A DNA stretch of 64,000 bases from Mycetocola tolaasinivorans (lineage in GTDB: Bacteria; Actinomycetota; Actinomycetes; Actinomycetales; Microbacteriaceae), in NCBI RefSeq assembly GCF_003667565.1, contig NZ_RCUX01000013.1, forward strand, positions 18,987-82,986, read 5' to 3'. How positions within the stretch are numbered: position 1 is the first letter of the stretch; each line of letters begins with the position of its first letter. Below are positions 63,033 through 64,000 of this stretch, piece by piece. Made by a program: the position numbers and the translations under genes. The notes under the pieces were generated by a model. The model was not told the DNA's origin. It searched no databases and saw only the letters and a program-made list of their open reading frames with translations.

Positions 63033-64000
<968 letters not shown>

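Overview
The window is chromosomal DNA of a high-GC actinobacterium, most likely a member of the Microbacteriaceae. Supporting signs are mycoredoxin, a class Ib NrdF, an LCP/PMT cell-wall set, the order metG-tatD-rsmA-ispE, a sortase-anchored carboxypeptidase, GTG starts, and many genes that look leaderless. No phage, insertion sequence, CRISPR array or rRNA operon was seen. One tRNA (Gln, UUG) is present. Gene density is high and most intergenic gaps hold a terminator hairpin, an operator or a short promoter.

Layout. 1-7200: the 3' part of a membrane glycosyltransferase, then mfd, a small NTF2-like protein, pth and rplY. 7438-22561: a carbohydrate locus. It holds a seven-gene minus-strand operon (ABC sugar importer without its ATPase, two TIM-barrel isomerase/epimerases, a Gfo/Idh/MocA dehydrogenase, a mannitol-dehydrogenase-family reductase), a divergent lacI-uxaC-gnd strand, two unrecognised genes, and a GntR/FCD regulator with a ManD-type mannonate dehydratase. 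UxaC, the UxuB-like reductase and ManD together give glucuronate to fructuronate to mannonate to 2-keto-3-deoxygluconate. 22600-32340: mycoredoxin, a TetR regulator with two operators and its small membrane target, glmU-prs, tRNA-Gln, a MarR regulator, metQ-metN-metI and poxB. 32342-43892: a MagIII-like glycosylase, an ABC-F ATPase, an LCP ligase, a VOC protein, metG-tatD-rsmA-ispE, and rsmI divergent from a protein mannosyltransferase. 43979-50960: a guanidine-III riboswitch with its Gdx exporter, metY, a CoA-binding protein, a methyltransferase, and a divergent metal/F420-0-type ABC importer with a Fur/Zur-like box at its start. 51029-64000: a large M14 carboxypeptidase, a rhodanese-like protein lacking its catalytic Cys, hrpA, a flavin reductase, an intact sulfurtransferase, a lipoprotein cassette between two ~109-bp direct repeats, a HerA-like ATPase and the 3' part of nrdF.

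The observations most worth following are the repeat-bounded lipoprotein/small-peptide cassette, the uronate (or keto-glycoside) locus with its unassigned enzymes, the importer whose Fur/Zur-like box lies just inside the coding region of a leaderless gene, the guanidine-III riboswitch, and the recurring layout TAnnnT, 6-7 nt, start codon, seen at about fifteen genes. All calls come from reading the sequence by eye. No database search was run.
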